From Diphasiastrum complanatum (lineage: Eukaryota > Streptophyta > Lycopodiopsida > Lycopodiales > Lycopodiaceae), in the NCBI GenBank assembly GCA_029204225.1, contig CM055097.1, forward strand, positions 14,017,221 through 14,081,220: DNA of 64,000 bases. Reading direction: 5' to 3'. Positions within the stretch are counted from its first letter, which is position 1; each line of letters begins with the position of its first letter. The notes beneath the pieces were generated by a model. That model ran no database searches. It was given only the letters and a program-made list of their open reading frames with translations, and was not told the origin of the DNA. Positions 22,060 to 33,213 of this stretch are shown piece by piece. The translations under genes and the position numbers were made by a program.

Positions 22060-22071
22060 GATCTAATACCA
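22060..22071 (-). promoter_or_regulatory. primer-binding site, variant initiator-Met
   Basis: The minus strand reads TGGTATTAGATC, differing from the standard TGGTATCAGAGC at two positions. It directly abuts a TGTG-starting LTR at 22072 on the plus strand. Confidence 0.65.
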
Positions 22072-22278
22072 TGTGAAGAATTTTAGATCATTAATATCCA
22101 AAATATGTCCCTTAATCTTTGGTTAGAAAATCAACACAACATGCAACATTGCCAATGTAAAAAAATCAGCATCTACTCATGAAAGAGATGCAAACTCAAT
22201 AAGAACTTGATCAAACAAATATCATCAAGATAGTGCACCAATGGATAGATGAACCCAAGAGAACTCATGTATAAGCAT

Positions 22279-22371
<93 letters not shown>

Positions 22372-22830
22372 CTCTTTCTCTATGAGTTTACATCCTTTTA
22401 TAGCAGGTCCATGCCTCATTAATGAGTCTTTGGTTTCCCTCCATAATGAAAACCCTATCAACAATGTGACTAGATTCAATGCATCTAACATTCAAATTTG
22501 AATGTGTCCAAACTCGACCTAACTTTCTCACACTTTCCAAAAGTGGTAATTCAAATGAACTTTGACTAAACTAACTTTCATAAAGTTTATCTATAAGGAT
22601 AAAATGCATATTGGTTAATCGAAAAAAAATAGGGATTCAAAATTCATATGGTAATTGTGGATTATAAGTCCACCAAGTTAACGCTATTCACAAATGGAAT
22701 TCAATGAGCTATCAAAATGCTCTTCTCCACCTTCCCAAAATTTTGAGTCCTTGAAGAATGAATATGTTGATTTAAATTGAAGGTCCATGTGGATTTTAGG
22801 GATGTGGTTGTAAGTTATTTATGAGTCCTC
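22072..22830 (-). repeat. 5' LTR of minus-strand copia remnant (far edge uncertain)
   Basis: The LTR lies upstream of the gag fragment and its primer site. It contains a minus-strand TATAAAAGG box (22394-22402) and, downstream in the direction of transcription, a long (CT)n tract. The distal edge is not fixed; plus-strand copia sequence begins near 22860. Confidence 0.55.
22281..22366. repeat. (AG)n microsatellite
   Basis: About 86 bp of uninterrupted AG dinucleotide inside the LTR. Long ORFs across it are low-complexity artefacts. Confidence 0.95.
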
Positions 22831-22869
22831 TTAGTTGTTAGATAAAATAAATGTCCTCAACTTGTAGAT

Positions 22870-23232
22870 CACCATATAGAAAACAACTTTGCTTTTGACA
22901 GCGCTGAAATCCGAGGTAAAAATGAAAAGCAGGTAGAGAACTTCTGAGTTCCATACAACATGACAACAATATATAATGACAATCAAAGTGGCATTCAAAT
23001 GGCAAAGAATCTTGTTTATCATGCCAAGATAAAGAACATAGAAAGAGTGCAAAACAACGAGATCCATGGTGTTCATTGTGGTACAAATGAGTGATTGGTC
23101 AAAAGTTTTGACATCTTTACAAAACCACTTGTGAGAAAAAAATTTAATAGATAAAAGCTTTCTATGTTTGGAGCTACTTAACTTTAGGATGCTAGATATG
23201 ACTTTGAAAGGTAAGTATACTTTTAGGAAGAG
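22870..23232 (+). pseudogene. copia RNase H C-terminus (plus strand)
   Basis: The plus-strand frame reads IYNDNQSGIQMAKNLVYHAK, IKNIERVQN, later IFTKPLVRKKF, matching the end of copia RNase H (D-N-Q-S, H-A-K/R-x-K-H-I-E, F-T-K-P-L). It contains stops and a shift. The purine run AGGAAGAG (23225-23232) precedes an LTR start. Confidence 0.75.
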
Positions 23233-23474
23233 TGTTAGCGTGAAAGTAAAATTATGAGGTCTATTAGGTTTGAGGTCCAATCAATAGACTATGACCAAAC
23301 GTACATGGTATCTAGACTGCCATTAAATAGGCAATGGGGCACGTGTATGTAGGGGTTGCCTCCAAAATGTGCATATGTATAATTTTCCTTTGGAGAAAAT
23401 AGATAGTGTGAGAACTTTTGAAGTTTTGATATTTTATGGCTTTTGCTACTTGAAAGATCATTTCTTCTATTACA
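23233..23474 (+). repeat. LTR start of plus-strand copia remnant
   Basis: It begins TGTTAGCGTG directly after the polypurine run. A possible end is the CA of TTCTATTACA at 23474, giving a short LTR; the true edge may instead be where the next gag begins near 23490. Confidence 0.5.
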
Positions 23475-24597
23475 AATATGTGATCTTAGAATATGCAAGC
23501 TTTAAGGGAATATTCCCAATTCCTTCAATTGGACATTCATAATCATTTTCAGTGTATATTGATTTCTTGGCTCCATCATAAGGTGAAATAGAAGAGAAAG
23601 AGTCCTTGGAGCTACACATATGTGAAGAGGCTCCACTATCAATATACCATAATCCATCCTTCTTGAAAGGAGAGGATGAGAAGCTAGAGACCATAAGAGA
23701 TCCCTCTCCATCACTTGCAATAGTGTCTTCCTTCTCATTGATGATGTTGGCTTTCTTGAGTTGATTTTTCTTCTTGAAGCAATTGGTGGCATAATGGCCT
23801 TTCTTGCCACAATAAAAGCACTTGATCTTCTTCTTCTTGAGCTTAGATATAGAAGAACTCGAGGAGTCATCTTCCTCCTCATCTTTGTCTTTTGCTTTGG
23901 CTTTGTCCTTGCTTGAGGATTGTTGATATTGGTTCTTGCTCCTCCCTTTGTGCTTGTCCTTGACAGATAAAGCTTTGCCATCATTATGATTGAGAGAAAG
24001 CTTGTCCATCCTCAAGAGTTTGTACTCTTGTCTTGATTCTTCATAAATAAGCACACTTTGGAGGGCCTCCAAGCTTGGTAGCTCCTCCTTAATGGTATTA
24101 GATTGGACAAGGTTGTCAAATTCATTTCTCAAGCCATTGAGAATGACTTGGACTAGCTCACTTTGATTGATAGAACCACCAATGCATGCAAGCTCCCTAT
24201 GAATGTCCTTGACTCTCCAAACATGATTAGATGCACTCTCATCACTCTTTTGACTACTTTGGAAGATTTGATTTCTAAGAGTGAGGAGACTTGAGGTGTT
24301 CTTAACCTCATAGATAGTCTTGAGACAATCCCAAGCTTCTTTGGATGTGGTGCAAGTACCTGTCTCCCTCAATATCTCACTAGAGACATTCATCTTGATG
24401 TAGTGGAGAGCCATCCTAGCTCTCTTCTTGTATTTTTGAACCTCTTCAAGAACTTCTGGCTCTTCTTCAAGGCCAAGAACAATGTCCATCACATCTTGAA
24501 GTATCAAGATGGACTCCATCCTTAACTTCCATATTGAATAATTGGAAGTGGACAATATCTCACTTGGTTCCAACAAGAATGAACCCATTGAAGCCAT
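23470..24597 (-). CDS. copia gag with start of protease, truncated
   Basis: An uninterrupted 375-codon frame starts with ATG at 24597 (MASMGSFLLEPSEIL). Order: N-terminal NYSIWKLRMESIL (about residues 20-32); gag core with SSEILRETGTCTTSKEAWDC, VWRVKDIHRELACIGGSI and SELVQVILNGLRNEFDNLVQ; a Lys/Ser-rich linker; a perfect CCHC knuckle CFYCGKKGHYATNC; then protease with YIDSGASSHMC, including the catalytic D-S-G. It ends after KLAYSKITYL, where homology to copia pol stops near 23495. No LTR or primer site is visible upstream. Gag packages element RNA in the cytoplasm; this copy lacks the rest of pol and cannot move alone. Confidence 0.8.
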   Translation of the reverse strand: MASMGSFLLEPSEILSTSNYSIWKLRMESILILQDVMDIVLGLEEEPEVLEEVQKYKKRARMALHYIKMNVSSEILRETGTCTTSKEAWDCLKTIYEVKNTSSLLTLRNQIFQSSQKSDESASNHVWRVKDIHRELACIGGSINQSELVQVILNGLRNEFDNLVQSNTIKEELPSLEALQSVLIYEESRQEYKLLRMDKLSLNHNDGKALSVKDKHKGRSKNQYQQSSSKDKAKAKDKDEEEDDSSSSSISKLKKKKIKCFYCGKKGHYATNCFKKKNQLKKANIINEKEDTIASDGEGSLMVSSFSSSPFKKDGLWYIDSGASSHMCSSKDSFSSISPYDGAKKSIYTENDYECPIEGIGNIPLKLAYSKITYL

Positions 24598-24600
24598 CTA

Positions 24601-26187
24601 AAGTGAAATGAACTCAAATGATGAACAAAAAAATGTTGCTACACACTCACAATAGGATCCAATAATGATGTGCTATCACCTCCTATGCAAGGTCTTGCAA
24701 CAAACTATGAGATGATTCTCACTAGCTATACCAATCTCTCCAAAACTAGATCTACTTCAATATGATTATTAATTGCTTTACAGGCCAAGCCCGGAATGAC
24801 GAGGCATAACTAATAACCACATACACTGGAGTGACCGCCGGCTATCCATGTTAGAAATTGACATGGATGTAACACACTTCATAATGGATAAATGTCTCTT
24901 CCACTAATGTACTATGCATTGTCAATGCCATGATCTTCCACTTAGGATTTACTAGCACTTGAATACTAAAATACATCTATGTGTTGTATGTAGCTTTGCT
25001 TGTTACTATGGCCTATACTTTCATCCGCTACGGTTCGGTTTCAACCATACATTGAGAAATTCTTGCACATGTATAAATGTCATAACAATCAAATCGCATT
25101 TATCTTTGAATACTTTTGACAAGGAATTTCTTTCAAGAATAACTCTATGCATGGCTCTATGTGAAGATAACAAACTACTCATGGGAATAATATGGCATCA
25201 TCTCAAAATAATAGTCTACAATCATCCAGGTACGATTTCTCTTAAAAAAATCTCAAGTCATAAATAGACCACATACACACTACGATATATGCTCACGGAG
25301 GAATGCTTTCGTTCTATGTGCATTTTCAATGTTCTATGATTAGTGTGCATAAATAAAGCCAATTTAGTCTAAACCATACCACCATATTTCTTAAATTCAA
25401 CTGCTTAACCGACTACAAACTTATTCAAGAACCATGTAACGATTACTCGTAGGTATTCCATACCCTCATCCAGTCATAAGGATTTTTTGACATAACGACC
25501 TTACACAACATGGATATGTGTAAGAGACGATGTTTTTACATAAGGATTAGAATGGCATGGATTTTTCTTAATATCTTTTAAGAACAGTGGAAATCCTTGA
25601 TAAACAAATAAAACTAATACCTAACCATGATAAAGTCTTCTCATGCCATATGGCTGGACAGTGATGTTTTGGGACACAAATTCGTGCTCATGACAACAAC
25701 CATGGCAATAATCAAACGCTACCCTGATAGATGTCATATTAGGTTTCTGGTGAGATACGATTGGAAAGCATGGATATGCTTAGGAGTATGGATAGTAGTG
25801 TGAGATGTTGTTCTCCAGACGAAGCCCACATGGGTTAGAATGACATGGACACCAGCACACGTATCCACACCAGGTCTTTTAGCTAAAAAATATACATACG
25901 GTTTAAATTGTTTATACTCTATCTTGATATAATATGAAATGATATGGACCAACTGCCCTTAAAGTGATCAGCATGGCACAAGCCCTGATACGGTAATATT
26001 AGGGCTTGGACTATCGCTAAAAAGGTTTTTGTTTGTTTTGGAAGACATGACTATGATTTAAAATTACTACTTATGTTATTAACTGGTATAGCTTCTTTTT
26101 GACATGGATAACAACTGACGCTCAGCTACCTATCTTCCCCAGTGCACTAACTCGTGTTGTTTTTGAGTTGTGGGATGGTGGCAGGTA
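24601..26187. other. no recognised gene
   Basis: AT-rich spacer between the gag ORF and the complete copia element. Short ORFs lack recognisable domains. Some of it may be leader or LTR of the gag at 23470-24597, but I find no primer site or repeated partner. Confidence 0.6.
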
Positions 26188-27041
26188 TGTTAATTTTCAT
26201 ACAAAAATGACAATTATGATTGTACTTATCAATCATTAAGAGTTATTGATTGCTTAATCCAAAGATCTATCAAGTTCTAGGTATTAGATCTTAATCTAGA
26301 TGCTTTACACTATGATTTAAGCAAGAGCAATGGATCAAATGATTAAGAACATGGATGAGCGGCCTCACACGTGCGGAGGACAGTACCAGTATGGCTTGTT
26401 TACAAAGAGTAAAGTACTCAAGCTTACAAATGCATTTCAATCACAAAAACACAAGACAAATGTGGAAAATACAAGCAAGACTAGAATTTGCCAATGTCAC
26501 ATCAACTTCTCATTGATTTGGTTGACCCCTTTATAGATCAAGTACATCCACGAGCTGTGTGCTTTCCAGAAAGCCTTCACACATGTGAATAGTGCCTAGT
26601 CATCCAGATCCACCAATGGGAGCCATATGTGCTCATTTCCGAAAGTTGACTATTCTCTTTGGCTAGAAAACAAAAAACTAGTCTTCCACATTTATAGGAA
26701 TATTCCCTATAAAATAGAATCTAATGGAATCTTCTTATCTTATCATCTAGAAGCTTATCCACACGTGTGAATGGCATCTTGACATGTGTGAGTAATAACT
26801 CATTCGCATGGAAGTCCAATCTATTTGCATAAAGTTTGACCAATTTGACCATTTTCAAGATTCTACTCAAAGGTCAATTTCACACTAGTGTAGATCAAGC
26901 TAAAGTCAATATAACTTTATAAAAGTGAATTATGTACATTCTTTCACATGTGGGAACAGACTCCACATGTGTGAGATCCTATCAAGATCAATTAACTTAA
27001 GATCTATAAGGTACATCAAGTTGGAAGTGATATTTTTAACA
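26188..27041 (-). repeat. 3' LTR of complete copia element (854 bp)
   Basis: Plus-strand ends are TGTTAATTTTCAT and TTTTTAACA (TG...CA). It pairs with 31249-32099; both contain CACTATGATTTAAGCA, ACACGTG and CATATGTGCTCATTT landmarks. Confidence 0.92.
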
Positions 27042-27055
27042 CTCCTCTCACTTCT
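27042..27055 (-). promoter_or_regulatory. polypurine tract of complete copia element
   Basis: The minus strand reads AGAAGTGAGAGGAG, directly upstream of the TGTTAAAAAT start of the 3' LTR. Confidence 0.8.
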
Positions 27056-27116
27056 AACTTGGCAAGTCTAATGTACATCTATCTACAACTCCAAGAGCAT
27101 CTCTTAACTTGAAAAA

Positions 27117-28050
27117 TTAATCTTTAGCCAAAGGTTTGGTTAAGATATCAGCTATGCACTCGGATGATGGCACATGATGAAGTTGAACCTCCTTGAATTG
27201 CACCTTCTCCCTCACAAAGTGATGAGCTATCTCAATATGCTTTGTTCTAGCATGGAAGATCGGATTGGTAGCAATTTGTTGAGATGCTTGATTGTCAATA
27301 GATGCAAGGGATTTCCTCATCCCTTAGCACTTGAAGCTCCACCAAAAGTCTTCTTAGCCATAGGAGTTCTTTGGTTGTTGAAGTCAATGCCTTGTACTCG
27401 ACTTCACAAGAGGAAAGAGAAATTGTATCTTGCTTTTTGGAAAGCCAAGATATCACTCCTCTACAAAGAAAAGTGACATATGCACTTATGGATCTTCTAT
27501 CCATCTTGTCTCCTACAAAATCTGAATCCGAAAATGCCCTCAAGTACAAGTTAGATCCTTGATAGAGAATGCCAAAAAATCTAGTAGAAGAGACATATCT
27601 AAGCACTCTCTTGGCACTTTTCCAATGATGCATCAAAGGACCTTGCATATATTGACTTAACTTGCTTACACTATAGCTCAAATCTGGTCTAGTGATTGTC
27701 AAATAGATTAAGGAGCCTATTAGTCTCCTAAAGAGTGTGATGTCCTCAAAGGATGCTTCATCACAATCATTAGTAACTTTACAAAACTTGCTCCATAGGG
27801 GTGTCAATCCCCTTACAATCTTTCATGCCAAACCTTTCAAGAATGGAAGTAGCATACTTTGATTGACTTATAAAAGTAAACTCACAACCTCTAGTAGTTT
27901 CTATTCCAAGTATGAACTTAAGAAGTCCTAGATCTACCATCTTGAACTCACTAGACAAAGAAACTTTAACATTTCTTATGCCTTCACCATCATTTCCTGT
28001 CAATATGATATCATCAACATAAAGTACTAAATCAATCTAATGGTTACAAG
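27117..28050 (-). pseudogene. copia RT C-terminal part and RNase H
   Basis: The segment begins at LVLYVDDIILTGNDGEG, which contains the RT motif C YVDD. It continues with FKMVDLGLLKFILGIE, then after a shift LFRRLIGSLIYLTITRPDLS and YMQGPLMHHWKSAKRVLRY. RNase H follows with FSDSDFVGDK, SLSSCEVEYKAL and TKELLWLRRLL, and after a second shift NPIFHARTKHIEIAHHFV and ADILTKPLAKD. The RNase H D-E-D residues look present. Frameshifts near 27800 and 27300 prevent one product. Confidence 0.85.
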
Positions 28051-28629
28051 CTTTGCTACAAGAGCAAATGTTTCTTCATAATCTATGCCTTTAGTTTGAA
28101 GAAACCCCTTAGCCGCACCAATCTAGCTTTGTACTTACTTATAGATCCATCTTGATTGTACTTTAATCTATAGATCCACTTACATGCAAGTGGCTTCTTC
28201 CCATATGGAAGGTGTACAAGATTCCAAGTTTGATTATCTATCAAAGCATCAAACTCTACTTGCATTACATCTCTCCAAACTTGTGATCTACTTGCATCTT
28301 CATAATATGATGGCTCTTCAAGCATTGTGGTTAGAAAAGAGTAAGAGGTAGAAGAGTTGTGTCTTCCCTTTGCTTCCCTTTCTCAAAGTACGTGAGCCTT
28401 GAAGGCTCGGCCTTGCTCCTTGTGGATCTTCTCGGCTCCTTTGGAACTTGATTTTGGTCTTCCAAAAAATCATTTTCAAGAGGCTCCTCCTCGGGTATTG
28501 TAAGATCTTCATCACCTAAGAGATTAGATGCATTTGGAGACAACTTGTAACTTTGAGATTCATCAAATAAGACATCCTTGCTAGCTTTTACTTTTCTTGA
28601 AATAGGATCAAATATCCTATATCCTTTGT
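28040..28629 (-). pseudogene. copia RT N-terminal part, with internal deletion
   Basis: After the integrase there is a spacer with RRSTRSKAEPSRLTYFEKGK. The RT start follows: VWRDVMQVEFDALIDNQTWN, ACKWIYRLKYNQDGSISKYK, ARLV. After a shift it reads YEETFALVAKLVTIRLI and then jumps at about 28040 to LVLYVDD. The normal stretch between these blocks (the D-V-K-N-A-F-L-H motif A region and S-L-Y-G-L-K-Q) is absent, so the polymerase core cannot work. Confidence 0.85.
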
Positions 28630-29768
28630 TATTTGCCTACCAATATTCCTTTGAAGGAAGTTGCATCTTCTTTCCTTCTTGTTTCCAAAGGAATGTGGAC
28701 ATAACATATACATCCAGACACTTTAAAATCTTTTACATTGGGCTTATTGCCAAACGAAGCTTGAAATGGTGAGATCCCACCAATAGCATTACTAGGAAGC
28801 CTATTACATAAGTAATTAGCACAAGTTTTGGCTTCCCCCCAAAAAGTGATGGGTAGAGATGCATCAAGTCTTAAAGACTTTGCACATTCACAAAGACTCC
28901 TATTTTTCCTCTCGGCCACCCCATTTTGTTGAGGGGTGTAAGGACAAGTGATCTCTCTCTTAATGCCATTCATCTCACAAAAGTCTCTCATCTTGTTGGA
29001 GATATACTCTCCTCCATTATCACATCTTAGAACTTTAATGTAAGAACTAAGTTGCTTTTCCACTAGAGACTTAAACTTTACAAAAGCTTCATATACAAGG
29101 CTTTTCTTAGGCAATAGTTCAATCCAAGTGTATCTAGTACAATCATCTATAAAAGTCACATACATTAAAGCACCTCCATTCCTTTCATGAGAAAAAGCAT
29201 GTACATCCGAATGGATAAGATCTAAAGGTGAGGTAGATCTTGTTAAAGATCTCTTGTAGGAAGTCTTGTGTGACTTTGCAAGGCCACATGCCTCACACAC
29301 TTTGACACACTTCTTCGAAGCTTTTGGTAGGCCGAGAGCTAGCTCCTTTGTTGCCATGCATTCCATTGATTGAAGACTAGGATGGCCCAATCTTTTGTGC
29401 CAAAGCTCCACTTGAGTCAACTCCTCCCTAACCATATTCACACTTTCAATAGCCACATTAGCATCCAACTTAAAGAGCCTTCCTTGCTTAATTCCACTAG
29501 CAATTCACTTATCATTTTTCAAGATGGAACACACTCCATTCTTGAAATGTACGTCTAGTCCATTGTCCATTAATTGACCAACACTAAGCAAGTTTTTTGT
29601 AATGGATGGAACATACAAAACATTATCAAGATCTATCTTCTTAGATGATACTAAGCATAATGGAATAGATCTTGTGCGATCTATCTTGCATTCTTGATCA
29701 CTAGCAGTGTAGATTGACTTTTTAGAATCATTACAAGAAAGACATGTGGGAACTAGCCCCACTATCAA
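28629..29768 (-). pseudogene. copia protease C-terminal part, pre-integrase and integrase
   Basis: One frame with a single in-frame TGA at about 29505. Before it: DNVLYVPSITKNLLSVGQL, the end of the protease region. After it: the pre-integrase motif ELWHKRLGHPSLQSM, the zinc pair CEACGLAKSHK, then the integrase core with HSDVHAF, TFIDDCTRYTWIELLPKKS, VLRCDNGGEYISNKM and PQQNGVAERKNRSL. The three catalytic acidic residues (D, D, E) are all present. It stops after SFKGILVGK, inside the F-V-G-Y motif. Integrase inserts cDNA into the chromosome; this copy is disabled by flanking stops. Confidence 0.88.
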
Positions 29769-30689
29769 TCCACCATGTCTCTTGGCTTGATCTTGGTGTA
29801 GATGCTACCATCAAGGATGTGCTGAAGCCATCATCTTCCTCCTCACCTCGTGCAAGGTTGCCTTGATCTTCACTCCCTTGTGCATTCTTCTTCTTATAAC
29901 ATTCGGAAGCAAAGTGTCCTTTCTTCCCACAAAAGAAACACTTTAGCTTGGCTTTGTTCTATTGCTCCCCTTTGGAGGTATATCCTCCATCCTTTGCCTC
30001 GGCCTCCTTGCCTTGGATCTTCTTGAAAGGATGAGTCTTCTTTTTGTCTTTAGATGTGAAGTTTGCTTTCTCATCACCATTATGTAGTGATAAGGACCCC
30101 ATTCATGTTTTGAGGTGTAGAAGCCTACTCTCCTCGGCCACAAGAACATTATGCAATTTTTCAATTGATGGAAGTTGGTCTTGAAGAGCAAAAGATTGAA
30201 CTAGATTAGAGAGCTCATCTCCTAATCCATTCAAAATTACTTGTACTAGTTCATTGTCTTGGATCTTCTCTCCTATAGATCCCAGTTCTTTGTTCAAAGA
30301 TTTTATACTTAGGACATACTCTTGTCCATTTTCTCCACTTTCCCTCATGCTTTGCAAGATCAAGTTTCTTAGCATAAGCACTCTTGAAGTGTTATTGGAT
30401 TCATAAATGTTCTTTAGTGAATCCCAAGCCTCTTTTGATGTGGTACAAGAAGCCACCTCCTTCAAGAGGTCATTGCTTATATTCAACTTTAAGCAATGTA
30501 GGGCTAATCTAACCCTCTTCTTGTATTTTAGTTGTTCTTGGGCAGTTGAGGCTCTTCCTCAACTCCTAAAACAATATCAAAGAGGTCATGAACCACTAAT
30601 AGTGATTCCATCCTTACTTTCCAAATGGAATAGTTTGTGGAAGTTAGTTTCTCACTAGATTCTAGCATATATCCACCCATGGATGTCAT
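29730..30689 (-). pseudogene. copia gag, knuckle and protease active site
   Basis: The gag ATG at 30689 opens MTSMGGYMLESSEKL, then NYSIWKVRMESLL. A frameshift near 30530 leads into NISNDLLKEVASCTTSKEAW, YVLSIKSLNKELGSIGEKIQ and ELVQVILNGLGDELSNLVQS. After further interruption there is an intact CCHC knuckle CFFCGKKGHFASEC (about 29945-29904), then TWWIDSGASSHMSFL with the protease D-S-G. A stop follows at once. The sequence is paralogous to the gag at 23470-24597. Confidence 0.85.
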
Positions 30690-31236
30690 TGTCAATGAAA
30701 GCCTATGAGATACACAAAGATCTCTTGATAAAGAGTGATCGAATATAGATTTCTAGCTTTCAAAAAACTTCTAATCTCAGCCCAATCAATCCTAGTTCAA
30801 CTTGGATGATGGTATAATAGATCTACTACAAATATCCTAGCAAATCACTCCTCCAAAAAATTGATTCTAGTTTGTTTGATATTTCACACACACTTAAAAT
30901 CCGAACAAATCAGCCTTATAGATCTCATCTAATGCTTCAAAATGAATTGCTTCAATGACTCAAATCACTATTTGATCATTAGCATTCAATAGATTGAATC
31001 TAGATCTAGACAATGCACTAAAAACCTTGAATTTTGGACTAATATGCACATTTTTGGGTGGTTGTTTTATGGTTTCACACGTGTGGACAGTATTCAGCAG
31101 CCCACAAATCAATCTTGACCAAAAATAATGATGATACCTCTCTCCTTGAACTCGCCCTTTCAAGTAAAACCCAAAAACAACACATTGTCAATGATTTCAC
31201 AAGTACTATTAATCATTTTGAACACTCTTAGACTTG

Positions 31237-31248
31237 GCTCTGATACCA
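31237..31248 (-). promoter_or_regulatory. primer-binding site (initiator tRNA-Met) of complete copia element
   Basis: The minus strand reads TGGTATCAGAGCCAAG from 31248 leftward, directly abutting the 5' LTR that ends at 31249. Confidence 0.95.
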
Positions 31249-32099
31249 TGTCAATTTTCATAGAAAAAAGGACACTTATGATTGTACTTATCAATCATTG
31301 AGAGTTATTGATTGCTTAATCCAAAGATCTATCAAGTTCTAGGTGTTAGAACTTGATCTAGATGCTTTACACTATGATTTAAGCACGAGCAATGGATCAA
31401 ATGATTAAAAACATGGATGAGCAGACACGTGTGGAGGACAGTACCAATACAACCTGTTTACAGAGAGTAAAGTACTTAAGCTTACAAATGCATTTCAATC
31501 ACAAAAACACAAGACAAATGTGGAAAATACAAGCAAGACTAGAATATGCCAATGTCACATCAACTTCTCATTGATTTGGTTGATCCTTTTATAGATCAAG
31601 TACATCCACGAGTTGTGTACTATCCAGCAAGCTTTCACACGTGTGAAGAGTGCCTAGTCATCCAAATCCACCAATGGGAGCCATATGTGCTCATTTCGCA
31701 AAGTTGACTATTCTCTTTGGCTAGAAAACAAAAAGCTGGTCTTCCACATTTATAGGAATATTCCTTATAAAATAGGATCTAGTGGAATCTTCTTATCTTA
31801 TCATCTAGAAGCTTATCCACACGTGTGAATGGTATCTTGACATGTGTGAGTAATAACTCATTCACATGGAAGTCCAATCTATTTACATAAAGTTTGACTA
31901 ATTTGACCATTTTCAAGATTCTACTCAAAGGTCAATTCTACACTAGTGTAGATCAAACTAGAATCAATCTAGCTTTATAAAAGTGACTTATGTACATTCT
32001 TTCACACGTGGGAATAGACTCCACATGTGTGAGATCATATCAAGATCAATTACCTTGAGATCTACAAGGTACATCAAGTTGGAAGTGATATTTTTAACA
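31249..32099 (-). repeat. 5' LTR of complete copia element (851 bp)
   Basis: It starts TGTCAATTTTCAT and ends TTTTTAACA on the plus strand. It would supply the promoter, with transcription toward lower coordinates. Many substitutions distinguish it from the 3' LTR at 26188-27041, especially in the first 40 bp. Confidence 0.92.
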
Positions 32100-32104
32100 A
32101 GGTA

Positions 32105-32805
32105 GACGTCTTGAAAGTGGTTATGCTTTATGGTGCTTTTCAGTACTGTATTTTACTTTTTAGCTTTATGTAACCTTGTTGGAATAAGAATAAAGGCTTC
32201 AAAGAGTTCACTCTTGGTTTGTCAAGAGGAACTATGTAAAACTGTGTAACTCTCTCTATGCATCCTTGAGATGTATATCCGACTATTCCTTGGTTGGGAT
32301 AGTACTGAAGCTTTACCTTTTATCCGATTCATAAGCTAACAAAGGCATTGTTGCGTAGTCCATAGGATGGTTTCAAGACATTGCTGCTTTAGGTTATGGG
32401 GAACCCCTACCTCCTCCAAATCATTTTATACATACTCTTTGTGAACTCAAAGAGAAGGTCTCTTCATAAAATCTTAAAGGCCAATAGACTTATTGATTTA
32501 TCATTCACATAAAGCTAGTCTTGAATCAACTTAAATGACATCAAATTAGACTTGAAAAACAATGGGTCACATAAACTCATTCACATACAGGAGAAGCACT
32601 GAGGGGTCAAGATGGGGACACACCCGCCCCCCGCGAAGGAATATATTTATTTTCATTATGCAAAACCAATTGGCCTATGCCAATTACATATACATTGGAT
32701 TCCACAAAGGGACTCAAAATAGGAACATAAACTTAGTTCCTTTCAATGGTCTTCATTCCAAATTTAGCTTATTAGAAGCATTGGATTTTCTTCATAAATC
32801 TGAAT
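32105..32805. other. flank of copia insertion, no recognised gene
   Basis: Removing the copia element joins GGTGGCAGGTA to GACGTCTTGAAAG. The restored region (26080-26187 plus 32105-32500) has short open stretches on the plus strand but no domain I recognise. The insertion may have hit a decayed gene or another repeat. Confidence 0.45.
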
Positions 32806-33040
32806 TCTTTTGACATGCAATCATGAAGGATCATAGAAACTTGACATGCAATCATGATGGATCATAGAATCTTAACATGCAATAGTCTGAACTGACATGC
32901 ATGGACCATGACATGCAAGAGTCTAAACTGACAGGCATGGTCATTATGCAAAGGATGGCATGACATGCAAGAGTCTAAACTAACATGCATGGTCATTAAG
33001 CAATGGATATGGTTTCTTATGACATGCAAATGGTATTAAA
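32806..33040. repeat. tandem repeats rich in GACATGCA
   Basis: A unit of about 31 bp (TTGACATGCAATCATGAWGG ATCATAGAA) occurs twice, followed by about three longer units with GACATGCAAGAGTCTAAACT and ACATGCATGGTCATTA. The core ACATGCA occurs about nine times. No ORF spans it. Confidence 0.7.
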
Positions 33041-33096
33041 CAACCATTCATACATATGCATATCAGATTCATGAACATACCATGGTTTTAGAAGAG

Positions 33097-33213
<117 letters not shown>

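Larger units (their letters stand above)
26188..32099 (-). mobile_element. structurally complete Ty1/copia retrotransposon
   Basis: The 5.9 kb element is bounded by two matching LTRs (26188-27041 and 31249-32099) and a perfect 5-bp target duplication AGGTA (26183-26187 and 32100-32104). On the minus strand the order is 5' LTR, primer site, gag, knuckle, protease, integrase, RT, RNase H, polypurine tract, 3' LTR: the copia order. The coding region is decayed. There is a gag frameshift, a shift after the protease site, an in-frame TGA before integrase, a stop after integrase, and a missing central RT block. The LTR copies differ by scattered substitutions, so the insertion is not recent. Confidence 0.95.

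Noticed and set aside
22225-22501. ORFs on both strands made of Arg-Glu or Leu-Ser repeats (also at 33069-33326, 37102-37353, 37708-38004)
   Set aside because: They are translations of (AG)n microsatellites with no other protein features.
32806-33040. CRISPR-like array
   Set aside because: Repeats are degenerate and directly abutting, without unique spacers of constant length, in a plant nuclear context.
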